NCBI RefSeq assembly: GCF_016774335.1
Contig: NZ_JAETWA010000046.1
Location: 302,465-343,748, forward strand
Source: Luteimonas saliphila
GTDB lineage: Bacteria; Pseudomonadota; Gammaproteobacteria; Xanthomonadales; Xanthomonadaceae
DNA: 41,284 bases
Direction: 5' to 3'
Position 1 is the first letter of the stretch, and each line of letters begins with the position of its first letter. The position numbers and the translations under genes are program-made. The notes beneath the pieces were generated by a model. That model was not told where the DNA came from. It did no database searches and worked only from the letters and a program-made list of their open reading frames with translations. Shown here in pieces: positions 25,125 to 32,262 of this stretch.

Positions 25125-25591
25125 TCACTCCCGGGAAAGCATCTTCACGTACTTGTGCCGCTCCGCGCGATAGCCCATGTGTTCGTACAGCGTCCTGGCG
25201 CCCACGTTCTCGGGGAGCACGAACAGCTGCATCATCGGGTAGCCACACGTCCGCGCCCATGCCTGCGCGCGCTCGATGAGCGCATGGCCAACGCCTTTTC
25301 CTTGCGCCATCGCGGCCACGACGACGTCGGAAACGTGCCCAATCGGGGTCTGCGTGTAGTAGTCGGTGACGGTCCTCACATGCACGAAGCCGACGACCTC
25401 GTCATCCTCTTCCGCCACCAGCAGCTCGACCTCCGGCGACCGATCCACGACGACAGCCGCGATCGCATCCCGGTCCACGTCCTCGACCCGCTGCCGGTCG
25501 CGTCCTGGGGGGGCGTGCCGTGCTCGGCCAGGCGTGGCACCAGCATGAGGATCGCTTCGCGATCGGCAGCGCAGGCAGGGCGGATGTGCAT
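25125..25591 (-). pseudogene. GNAT-family acetyltransferase, frameshifted
   Basis: The protein is split over two frames. The start MHIRPACAADREAILMLV is read from ATG 25589-25591. The rest (VELLVAEEDDEVVGFVHV, then VVVAAMAQGKGVGHALIERA with the acetyl-CoA loop, and LYEHMGYR) is in the next frame. The switch lies near a run of seven G at 25507-25513 (C on the coding strand); one base more or less would join the halves into a protein of about 155 residues. It may be a true mutation or a sequencing error at the homopolymer. Confidence 0.75.
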
Positions 25592-25775
25592 TGCCGGCTC
25601 CAGCATCGGGAGGGCGCGTCTGGCGCCGCATCCATCGAATGTCATTCGATGTCATGGCCGGGCACTCCCGGGCGCGCTGCATCGCGGATGGCGGCGATCA
25701 GGGATGCGGCCCCAGGGGCAGGGTAGCTTGTCCCGGCCATGGATTTTTCCTGGCACGGTGCTGGAGCGGGCGACG

Positions 25776-26132
25776 CTACCACAGGCCGCATTCGAGCGTC
25801 CCCATGTATGTCCGTCCGCCTACGGCCAACCGCGTGTGCCGGCCCTGACCTTGAAGCGTAAAGCTGGGAGGCAGGGAAGCATCCTCTGGGTTGGTATAGG
25901 TGAAGTGGACCCTGACGGACTGGCGATCGAAGTGCAGCAACTTCCACGATCCATGCGGAAGGCGGCGCGGTCCTGTCGTATCGTGAATCAGTACGGGGCC
26001 AATCTCCTCGTACCCAAGAAACTCGACGGTCGGCACGGGCGCGGTCGGGGGCGACTCGAACATGCACAGTGTGCTGCTCGGCATGGCCGGCGACGCGGCC
26101 AGCAGAAGCAGGATGCCGGCAACGAGTCGCAT
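25776..26132 (-). CDS. Small exported protein of unknown function
   Basis: 118 residues with a signal peptide (RLVAGILLLLAASPAMP) and a likely mature domain of beta strands (VRVHFTYTNPEDASLPPSFT, VGGRTYMGTLECGLW). The start ATG 26130-26132 is fixed by GGAGGTTGCA upstream; the longer frame to 26450 has no such site. I do not recognise a family. Its codon use is core-like, and no attC site is near. Confidence 0.75.
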   Translation of the reverse strand: MRLVAGILLLLAASPAMPSSTLCMFESPPTAPVPTVEFLGYEEIGPVLIHDTTGPRRLPHGSWKLLHFDRQSVRVHFTYTNPEDASLPPSFTLQGQGRHTRLAVGGRTYMGTLECGLW

Positions 26133-26442
26133 TGCAACCTCCATGGCCGTTGACGCCGGGGCGTCCAGGAAACCGCGTGTCGCCCGGACTTTGCGCGCGC
26201 TGGAAGGTAGCGTCAACCGGCAGGGCCCGGCGTGGCGCGAGCCGCTTCCGACCGCAACCGCGCGGTTTCCGGCAGGCGGCGGCCGACCCGCTTGCGCCGA
26301 CCTGCCCAGCCGCCGGCTCATGCGATGCATCGCATACGCGCCATCTCCGATTCGACGCAACCGCACGCTCCCGAAGGTCCGTGGGCAACCGCCGCGTCGC
26401 GCCGATGCGCTCTCCACTGCGCCGGCCCGATCCGGGAAAGCG

Positions 26443-26910
26443 CTATCCATCCATCGCCTTGACCATCCGCGCGTTCGCCATCGGCACGCCGCGTGCCACG
26501 ACCGTGCGGCGCTGCTCCACGACGAAGCCGTGGCGGGCGAAGAACCCCTCCGCCGCCAGGCTCACGTCGGCCGACAACCGGCTTATGCCGCGCGCGGCCG
26601 CGACGTTGTGCAGGTGCCGCATCAGCGCGCCGCCGACGCCGCGTCCTGACGCATCGCCGGCGACGAAGAAGTGGCCGACATGGCCAGTGGCCTGCAGGTC
26701 GGCATAGCCCACGACACGGCCTTCGATCAGCGCCACGAAAGGGCGCATCGCATTCAGCTTGTCGGCCCACGCCTGTTGGTCGTAGGCGGCAGGCGCCCAG
26801 GCGTCGAGCTGCTCGGGCGTATAGACCCCGCGGGCCAGGGTATGGACGGACGAGGCGAACACGCGCCGCAGTTCCGCCGCTTCGCCGGGAATATAGTCGC
26901 GGATGTGCAT
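26443..26910 (-). CDS. GNAT-family N-acetyltransferase
   Basis: 155 residues. MHIRDYIPGEAAELRRVF at the start, then VVGYADLQATGHVGHFFVAG and the acetyl-CoA loop DASGRGVGGALMRHLHN (about 86-102), and AEGFFARHGFVV near the end. This is the ElaA/YafP-like branch of small-molecule acetyltransferases. The ATG at 26908-26910 is chosen for the clean family start. The substrate is unknown. Confidence 0.85.
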   Translation of the reverse strand: MHIRDYIPGEAAELRRVFASSVHTLARGVYTPEQLDAWAPAAYDQQAWADKLNAMRPFVALIEGRVVGYADLQATGHVGHFFVAGDASGRGVGGALMRHLHNVAAARGISRLSADVSLAAEGFFARHGFVVEQRRTVVARGVPMANARMVKAMDG

Positions 26911-26990
26911 GGTGGTCGGGCGTGGTGGTCGGCGGGTGGAACGATCTGGGCGGGTCGGCGGGCCGTCCATGCGCCCCGGGCGCTGGCAAC

Positions 26991-27701
26991 CTAACGGACC
27001 GATACGATCCTGTCGGCCAGCCACAGCGGCTGCCCACGAAATCCATCGCGTGCCCGAGCAGGAACAACGCGATGATCGCCGGGTACGGACTTTCGAGCAC
27101 CTGCTGGTGCCAGCGGAACTTCGCGTACAGCGCGAAGCCGACCAGCGTCGCGAAGATCAGCGCCATCACGGTGAGAATGCCCGGCAGTCCGCCCACCACG
27201 TACAGCCCCAGCCGCGCCAGGCCTGGCGTCGCGGAGGCCAAAGCGGCGGCGACCATGAAGGCGACATGGTGATGCAGCCTGCGGCGCTTGAGGATCGCGA
27301 ACAGGTAGAACGCGGTGAACAGCGTGATCCCGGTGAACGACTGCGAGCAGCGACAGCACCGTGTCGCGCGGGAACCTGAGCACGGCATGCGCATAGAAGT
27401 GCTTCATCACCTGCAACGCGGTGAACAGGAACAGTGCCACCAGCACCGGCGAGATCCGGCCCAGCAGGCGGTGCAGGTCGAGGCGGTCGGCGCGGACCAG
27501 GAATGGCTGGACGGACAACAGCACGAACCACGCCACCGCGAAACACGCATGCCAGTGGATCACCGCCGGCACGTCGGCGAATCCGGGGGCCTGGCTGAAG
27601 TATCCGAAGAATGGCGTGCCCGGTACCGCCGGCGTGAAGCCGGCCAGCACCAGCGCCAGCAGCAGCAGGAAGAAGAATCCAAGATTGCGGTAGGGGCGCA
27701 T
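26991..27701 (-). pseudogene. Polytopic membrane protein with a pair of compensating frameshifts
   Basis: The first 120 or so residues (PYRNLGFFFLLLLALVLAGF, HWHACFAVAWFVLLSVQPFL) run from ATG 27699-27701 in one frame. Near 27345 the membrane-protein pattern jumps to the next frame (FTGITLFTAFYLFAILKRR, GLYVVGGLPGILTVMALIFA, FALYAKFRWHQQVLESPYPA). Near 27035 it seems to return to the first frame for QPLWLADRIVSVR and the stop. The first frame stays open across the whole 237 codons but its middle becomes Arg/Pro-rich. About six membrane helices are expected in the intact form. Family not recognised. Confidence 0.7.
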
Positions 27702-27884
27702 CGTCAACGTAGCCCCGTGTCGGAATCGACGGACTCTGCGAGGCGGGCACGTACCGCCGGCTGGATCGCGTGTGCCGGTTGGCGTGACTTGCGTGCAGGA
27801 ACCATCCGGGCACATGCCTTAACGAAAAGGACAGCGCCCGGCTGACACGAACGCCTGCGGTCCCCGCCAACCCGGCGAGAGGCG

Positions 27885-28357
27885 GGGAACGACGCGCCGA
27901 TGCCGCTGCGTGCGACGCTGGCCGAACAGTTCTATCGCATCCGCCGAGGGCCGGGACCTCGAGCCGCTGCAGGCCTGGGCGCGCGAACTGGCCCGGCGCC
28001 AGGCCCAGAACAAGGCCGCCGTGGCCCTCGCCAACCCGCTTGCCCGGCGGCTCCGGGCGCTCGATCACGCGGTGCCCCTTCGATCCCAACACAGCAGCCA
28101 CGAGCGCGCTTAACCGCCTGAACGCTTCAACGTCAGCAGTGCAGCTCGATCTCGATCATGACGAGGGCTCGGTCCCGGGTTGCGCGAGCCCGATGACAAT
28201 CCCGGCGCAGGACGCCCCTCGAACGACAGGCCGCAGCCTGCGGATCTCATGATGGCGCGCGCGCGGCACTCACACCGAGGCCGAATACACGAATGCAGCC
28301 GATCCGCTTCGAATGATCAACGACCGATCGGGTGCTGCTCCTGCGAGAAGAACCCAT
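27885..28357 (+). mobile_element. Internally deleted remnant of an IS110-family (IS1111-type) element
   Basis: Text matching the intact element at 35634-37030. MPLRATLAEQ (from 27900) is fused, after loss of about 350 bases, to the C-terminal part (PLQAWARELARRQAQNKAAV, frameshifted) and then to the same 3' non-coding tail (CGATCTCGATCATGACGA and CGAATACACGAATGCA). It ends in a decayed right repeat before CATACATG. The left end is missing. It abuts an attC-like box (28361-28373), as the intact copy does. No transposase can be made. Confidence 0.85.
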
Positions 28358-28360
28358 ACA

Positions 28361-28373
28361 TGCGTTGTCGGAC
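28361..28373. repeat. Degenerate attC end at the array boundary
   Basis: TGCGTTGTCGGAC directly after the IS remnant matches the right arm of attC (GAATTGTTAGGC) at the key bases, with the R' box decayed to GTCGGAC. Its left arm is lost or replaced by the IS. Confidence 0.5.
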
Positions 28374-28381
28374 CCCGCCCG

Positions 28382-28909
28382 CTAGTTGGCGACAGGGTCC
28401 CTCTGCGACCATATCACCGAGATGATTCTCCAACCGTCGTCGGTGCGAACCAGGTGCCACATCTCGCGGCCCCAGTGTTGCTCCTCTCCATCGAGCAACA
28501 TGGAGTAGTCAAAGTTCACGGAAGCGATTTCGCCGTCCGTGTCTATGATGGCGTCCCGGAACGCCACTTCGATCCGCTCTGAACCAGCTTCGACGGTCCT
28601 GTCGATCATCGTCAGGTAGTTGTTGTCCGGCCACCAGACCACCCGACGCGCTTCGGGTACGAACTCCTTGAGCCGAGCAACCCGAGCATCGTCGTCTACC
28701 ATCTGCCAAGTCACATGTTCAGGGTCATCGGAGTAGAAAAGCCCGACGAAGGTTGCCTTGTCCTTGTTGAGGATCGACAAGCGGAATGCTTCCACAACTT
28801 CGCGAACGGCCGCCACGTCCTGGGGGTCGTTATGAGCACTTGGTGCGGCTTTCAGGCCGGCTGACAGCGAGAGCAGAGCGACGAGGGCGAGCATCTTCAG
28901 AGTTACCAT
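28382..28909 (-). CDS. Cassette gene: exported NTF2-like protein
   Basis: 175 residues. A signal peptide (LALVALLSLSAGLKAAP) is followed by an NTF2-like domain of the SnoaL/DUF4440 kind: VAAVREVVEAFRLSILNKD, FVGLFYSDDPEHVTWQMVD, and the C-terminal WHLVRTDDGWRIISVIWSQ. Start ATG 28907-28909 with GGAG upstream. It is the last (oldest) cassette of the array. It has the same fold and export signal as the core-genome gene at 22046-22525. The ligand is unknown. Confidence 0.85.
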   Translation of the reverse strand: MVTLKMLALVALLSLSAGLKAAPSAHNDPQDVAAVREVVEAFRLSILNKDKATFVGLFYSDDPEHVTWQMVDDDARVARLKEFVPEARRVVWWPDNNYLTMIDRTVEAGSERIEVAFRDAIIDTDGEIASVNFDYSMLLDGEEQHWGREMWHLVRTDDGWRIISVIWSQRDPVAN

Positions 28910-28924
28910 GTGAATTCTCCTGTG

Positions 28925-28982
28925 GCGTGACACCCGGGTTGAGCCGTAAAGAAGCCGTTTCGGCCTGAACGCATCGTTGGGC
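28925..28982. repeat. attC site, with altered R'' box
   Basis: 58 bases from GCGTGAC (altered R'') to GTTGGGC (good R'), with AGCCG and CGGCC inner arms. The most diverged complete site of the array, in keeping with its distal place. Confidence 0.75.
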
Positions 28983-29258
28983 CTTATCTCACCAGCCATC
29001 CCGCATCAGGGACAGGCCAAGTGAGGACCGAACGCCCACGCCGAACACCTTCCCGCTCTCCCCACACCAGTCCTCCCGACCGGGTCCACAGCGTGCCGGG
29101 TGAGTCTACGATCGCCCGGAACAGACAATGATCGGACCAGCCGGTAGCGCGATGCGGCCGAGCACTTCGACAACAAGTTCAAGCGAGGTGAGTCCATGAG
29201 GCTTGACCTCCAAGCTCACGAGCTCAGTGCGATGGAGCTTTGCCGCGGTGCGTACGTA

Positions 29259-29275
29259 GGAATGATGGGTTAGAT
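29259..29275. repeat. Truncated attC (right arm only)
   Basis: GGAATGATGGGTTAGAT keeps the GAATGA word and a perfect R' box (GTTAGAT, 29269-29275). The left arm expected about 60 bases upstream is absent. The 280 or so bases to its left show no clear gene. Confidence 0.55.
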
Positions 29276-29401
29276 ACCAGGCGTAGACTTGCGCTCTTCA
29301 AGCAACCTGAGTATGGACTGCGGAACTGGTCGACACCCACACGCCTTCGCATGTGCAAGATGCCATTCAATCCGCTGCTGGGCAGTCGGATTCTTCGGCA
29401 T
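29270..29401 (-). CDS. Cassette gene: 43-residue unknown protein
   Basis: ATG 29399-29401 to the TAA inside the R' box at 29270-29272. It begins MPKNPTAQQRIEWHLAHAKA, goes on CGCRPVPQSILRLLEERK and ends STPGI: hydrophilic, helix-prone, with a C-x-C. The stop inside attC is the habit of many genes in this array, which supports it. It follows the decarboxylase-like gene by 22 bases with no attC between, so the two would share one cassette. No family recognised; the ribosome site is weak. Confidence 0.5.
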   Translation of the reverse strand: MPKNPTAQQRIEWHLAHAKACGCRPVPQSILRLLEERKSTPGI

Positions 29402-29423
29402 GCGGTTGTGTTCGTGCCAAAGT

Positions 29424-29735
29424 TTATTTGTTCTCGTCATAGGCCTCCAGAGCTACAGGAAGTGCACCAATGACGACTGCGCCTGCGGCAGGTAGGCCGA
29501 TCAGAACGGCGCTCAAGATCTCCTGCCTCGACGCGCCGTGCGACTTCGCGGAAAGTACATGAAACGGAATGCCCGAGGCATTGCCGGTGGCAGCGAGTAC
29601 CGCAACATAGGCCAATTCCTCGGTCTTCCTGTCCAAGGCACTGGCAGCGTCGAGTGACTTCGCAACCTGCATCCAAGCCTCGGCATGAGCAGGGGCCTCC
29701 TGCATGAACATAGAAAATGCTTTTGAAACACTCAT
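29424..29735 (-). CDS. Cassette gene: carboxymuconolactone decarboxylase/AhpD-like protein
   Basis: 103 residues, all-helical. The core AYVAVLAATGNASGIPFHVLSAKSHGASRQEI is the family pattern with its His, but the C-x-x-C of AhpD is absent (NASGIPFH in its place). Redox activity of the AhpD kind is therefore not expected. ATG 29733-29735 has GGGAG upstream. It may work as a decarboxylase-like or binding protein; the substrate is unknown. Confidence 0.8.
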   Translation of the reverse strand: MSVSKAFSMFMQEAPAHAEAWMQVAKSLDAASALDRKTEELAYVAVLAATGNASGIPFHVLSAKSHGASRQEILSAVLIGLPAAGAVVIGALPVALEAYDENK

Positions 29736-29751
29736 GGAAAACTCCCTTGGC

Positions 29752-29810
29752 GCATAACGCTTGGATAAGCCGAACCGCGAAGCGTTGTGGACTTGAACGA
29801 GCTTTCAGGC
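29752..29810. repeat. attC site, degenerate
   Basis: 59 bases from GCATAAC to TTTCAGGC, with inner AGCCGAACCGCGAAGC. Both outer boxes depart from consensus by one or two bases, so its activity is doubtful. Confidence 0.7.
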
Positions 29811-29941
29811 TGTACTGTCATCGCCAACGCATCGACCCCAGTACAAGTGATCCAGCCTGCTGGTTCCAGCTTCAGGTGGACGAATTCGCAATTCCTTCAC
29901 TTGAGGTGTCGATTCACCACGCACGGTCCAGCAATCTCCTA

Positions 29942-30283
29942 TCAGGACTCCGGGTCGAACATGATCTCGCGAACCTCCTGCGCGCAGCGACATCCAGCGG
30001 CGATTCTGGCAGCCCAAGCGAGTGCCTCCTCGTGCGAAGACACCTCGATGATCGAAAACCCGCCGATAACCGCCTTCTGCTCGGGTACCGGTCCGATTGT
30101 GATGGTCCCGTCGGTCGCGACAACGGTCGATTGCTGGCGCCGGACACCACCGCCGAAGATCCAGACCCCTGCGGCCTTCGCCTCCCGAACCACCTCATGT
30201 GATACCTCGCCCACCAACGGCCAATCTTCTTCAGGAATGTGGTCCATGGAGCCGTCATCAAACGAAATCAAATATCGAGGCAC
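29942..30283 (-). CDS. Cassette gene: YCII-related protein
   Basis: 113 residues from GTG 30281-30283, with GGGAG upstream. It has the YCII/DGPF fold: RYLISFDDGSMDHIPEEDWP, VWIFGGGVRRQQSTVV, and KAVIGGFSIIEVSSHEEALA with WAARIA after it. Such proteins are small dimeric alpha/beta barrels of unknown enzymology, also met next to sigma factors. No sigma factor is here; the gene stands alone in its cassette with 131 non-coding bases behind it. Confidence 0.88.
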   Translation of the reverse strand: MPRYLISFDDGSMDHIPEEDWPLVGEVSHEVVREAKAAGVWIFGGGVRRQQSTVVATDGTITIGPVPEQKAVIGGFSIIEVSSHEEALAWAARIAAGCRCAQEVREIMFDPES

Positions 30284-30304
30284 CGTATCGCTCCCTTTTT
30301 TGTG

Positions 30305-30363
30305 GCCTAACGCCTGGGTTGAGTCGACCCGTGAATCGGGCTGCGCTTGAATGACTGTTAGAC
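30305..30363. repeat. attC site
   Basis: 59 bases, GCCTAAC (30305-30311) to GTTAGAC (30357-30363), both boxes fitting RYYYAAC/GTTRRRY. The next gene to the right stops inside the R' box. Confidence 0.93.
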
Positions 30364-30840
30364 GGCATGCCGGGTAACCCTGACATGCTTACCGACGGTT
30401 CCCGTCGACCAGTATGCCTCCAACTCCGGGAATAGCCGGGTCGGTTGCGCCACCACCTCGGGTGCTGGGCGAAGAGCAGCGCCCAGGAACAGGCGAGCCA
30501 AGAGAGGTCTGTCCTGACGAAACCAGCTGGCCTCGGAAGCGCCCGGACGCGGTTGCAAGCGGCCACCCCGAGGCGTCCAGCCGGCAAGCACTTGATCCGG
30601 CGGAACGTCCTTGCCAGAAAGATGCAGACCGGATGCGGGACAAATGCCGAAGTTGACGACGAAGCGTGGCCGGTCGTACTTGTCCCATTGCACGTCGAAC
30701 ACATGCAAAGACCCCGCCACGATGCGTCGGAACGTGGTGAATGTTGGCTCGTCCCGCCGATCGATCAAAAACCCGTGAGACTCCGCAAACGGGAAGAAGG
30801 CCCGCTTCAGCTCGTTCCGGAGTTCGGAGGTCCTTCCCAT
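30358..30840 (-). CDS. Cassette gene: DUF4304-like protein
   Basis: 160 residues, soluble. The front half (LKRAFFPFAESHGFLIDRRD, then FTTFRRIVAGSLHVFDVQWD and RFVVNFGICP) has the look of DUF4304, a family found near toxins and in cassettes. The back half (SWFRQDRPLLARLF, LFPELEAYW) is less typical. It starts at ATG 30838-30840 and ends with the TAA that is part of GTTAGAC. Function unknown. Confidence 0.65.
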   Translation of the reverse strand: MGRTSELRNELKRAFFPFAESHGFLIDRRDEPTFTTFRRIVAGSLHVFDVQWDKYDRPRFVVNFGICPASGLHLSGKDVPPDQVLAGWTPRGGRLQPRPGASEASWFRQDRPLLARLFLGAALRPAPEVVAQPTRLFPELEAYWSTGTVGKHVRVTRHAV

Positions 30841-30843
30841 GCT

Positions 30844-30880
30844 GCCTAACGCCTGAGTCTACCCGCGCCGCGTAGTGGAG
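30844..30880. repeat. Truncated attC (left arm only)
   Basis: GCCTAACGCCTGAGTCTACC and CGCGCCGCG are kept. The sequence then departs at the centre of the palindrome and runs into the stop of the next gene, without an R' box. The two flanking cassettes are thus fused at this point. Confidence 0.75.
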
Positions 30881-31252
30881 CTAAGCATACGTCCAGCTGT
30901 ACATGCCATGTGTTTGTGTAGCGAAGCGGCGTTGGATTCGAAGGAAATATTGGGCGGCATGCGACGCCGCCTCCAGGACTTCTAGTTTCATGCTGGCCGG
31001 CGCATTGAGCCATCGGGTTCCTGGTCCGAGCAGCAAGCGGGTGCCTTGGGCTGCCGCCATAGATTGAACCTGCTGGAACCAACGGCCATAACTCCATTCC
31101 CGAGGAGGCGGCGTGCTCGACGAGTTCCTATCCGGATCCCAAGCAATCCCCATTGCCTCACGATACGCGAATGGGAAACTTTGCGCGGCCGGTGCAATGT
31201 GCAAGCGGCCGTGCCCATCGATCTGAACCGCGGCAACGAGATCGCTTTTCAT
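30881..31252 (-). CDS. Cassette gene: unknown soluble protein
   Basis: 123 residues from ATG 31250-31252, four bases from the attC. It begins MKSDLVAAVQIDGHGRLHIA and contains FAYREAMGIAWD, EWSYGRWFQQVQSMAAAQG and LEVLEAASHAAQYFLRIQRR. It looks like a small alpha/beta protein with no export signal. No family recognised. The frame is open further upstream through the attC, but that part is encoded by the recombination site. Confidence 0.7.
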   Translation of the reverse strand: MKSDLVAAVQIDGHGRLHIAPAAQSFPFAYREAMGIAWDPDRNSSSTPPPREWSYGRWFQQVQSMAAAQGTRLLLGPGTRWLNAPASMKLEVLEAASHAAQYFLRIQRRFATQTHGMYSWTYA

Positions 31253-31255
31253 ACG

Positions 31256-31314
31256 GGCTAACGCCTGAGTTGAGCCGGCCCGCACGCGGACTCGGCTCGA
31301 ATGACTTGTTAGGC
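31256..31314. repeat. attC site
   Basis: 59 bases, GGCTAAC (one base off) to GTTAGGC (31308-31314), with AGCCGGCCCGC and an imperfect return arm. Confidence 0.9.
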
Positions 31315-31665
31315 GGCATTGTGCGCCAACACATGCTGCCGGAACAGCAAGAATGCCAAGCGACGGTTGCAAGAGCCGCAATACAGGTCCTGACTAATGC
31401 CAAGGTTGTCGAGTTTGCAGATCAGGCGGAGTGGGTAGTCAGGATGCGGGCCTTGCGGCATGCCCCAGTACTCTGGGAAGTACGATCCAAAGTCTGCGTC
31501 GCAAAAGTCGCACAGCACGATCTCGTGCCCCCAGATCTCGAACACGTGATACTCGTGTTGTCCTTGCGCGAGGTGCTCGAGCTCTGTGGGCAAATGGCCG
31601 CAGTCAAAGCACGGAGCGACGTTGATGCGTTGCAGTTCTGTCGAGCAAAGGGGACAGTCGGTCAT
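31309..31665 (-). CDS. Cassette gene: zinc-ribbon-like protein
   Basis: 118 residues with four Cys pairs: CPLC, CFDC, CDFC and CGSC. This suggests two zinc ribbons around an acidic, aromatic middle (YHVFEIWGHEIVLCDFCDAD, GSYFPEYWGMPQG). No export signal. It stops in the R' box of attC. Such proteins may bind nucleic acid or another protein; the role is unknown. Confidence 0.75.
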   Translation of the reverse strand: MTDCPLCSTELQRINVAPCFDCGHLPTELEHLAQGQHEYHVFEIWGHEIVLCDFCDADFGSYFPEYWGMPQGPHPDYPLRLICKLDNLGISQDLYCGSCNRRLAFLLFRQHVLAHNAA

Positions 31666-31668
31666 GCC

Positions 31669-31728
31669 GCCTGATGCCTGAACTGAGCCGACCCGCGAAG
31701 CAACTTCGGCTTGAATGAATTGTTAGGC
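31669..31728. repeat. attC site
   Basis: 60 bases, GCCTGAT (altered R'') to GTTAGGC (31722-31728), inner arms AGCCGACCCGCGAAG and CGGCTTGAATGAA. Confidence 0.9.
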
Positions 31729-31732
31729 GCCA

Positions 31733-32188
31733 CTAGCAGCCACATGCGCCTACTCCGGAATAGCTTTGCGTGCCTTGCGGCTTAGAGATGAGCACCCGGG
31801 CACGTACATCAAAGTACTCACACCGCTCCCCCTGTACGAGCTTAGGGCACGTGTTGAGTCCGGGAGAGTAGCGAATCTCGATGCTGCCGTCGTTATAGCG
31901 ATAGGTTTCAGTCCAATACTCGCCTGCACCGGGGCTAAAGATGTTTGTCCGAGCCCGTGCTGAAGTGGCGGTGACGGCACCCTGGCCGAAGTCAAACTGC
32001 AGCGGTGAGCCATCCGCCAGCTCGTGGAAGAAATGCGCGCCTCCGCCCGGGCAGTTGTTCCCGGACACGATAATGCTGCACCCACATGAACTAGCGGGGA
32101 TGCAAGACAATGGGGGGCTCCTTGGCTCCGAGGCCACTGAGCATGCCGAAATAGTCGTTGCTGCAAGAAGGAGGGTAGGACGTTTCAT
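31733..32188 (-). CDS. Cassette gene: lipoprotein of unknown function
   Basis: 151 residues from ATG 32186-32188, with AGAAGATT upstream. It has a lipoprotein signal (LLLAATTISACS, lipobox ISAC). The mature part is Cys-rich (SCIPASSCGCSIIVSGNNCP, and a final GACGC) with a beta-rich middle (WTETYRYNDGSIEIRYSPGL). Probably anchored in the inner or outer membrane facing the periplasm. No family recognised. Confidence 0.8.
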   Translation of the reverse strand: MKRPTLLLAATTISACSVASEPRSPPLSCIPASSCGCSIIVSGNNCPGGGAHFFHELADGSPLQFDFGQGAVTATSARARTNIFSPGAGEYWTETYRYNDGSIEIRYSPGLNTCPKLVQGERCEYFDVRARVLISKPQGTQSYSGVGACGC

Positions 32189-32202
32189 AATCTTCTCGTG
32201 GC

Positions 32203-32262
32203 GCCTGACGCCGAATTGAGCCGCGCCCCGAAGCGGCGTCGGCTTGGACGAAATGTCAAGGC
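32203..32262. repeat. attC site, with altered R' box
   Basis: 60 bases, GCCTGAC to GTCAAGGC, with arms AGCCGCGCC and GGCGTCGGCTTGG. The R' box carries changes that give the next gene a TGA stop. Confidence 0.85.

Noticed and set aside
26989..26995. ACCTAAC box at the stop of the frameshifted membrane protein, and GCCTTAAC at 27816, as possible attC boxes
   Set aside because: Seven-base boxes of this degeneracy arise by chance, and no paired GTTRRRY box or inner arms follow at the right distance.
29006..29197. 63-codon minus-strand frame between two sites
   Set aside because: No ribosome site and Arg/Ser-rich shadow-like composition; the stretch 28983-29258 shows no convincing gene.
29196..29273. 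A 25-codon plus-strand frame (MRLDLQAHELSAMELCRGAY...) with AGGTGAG upstream
   Set aside because: Opposite to all cassette genes, very short, and its TAG lies in the half attC by chance of sequence; may be a fragment but not supportable.
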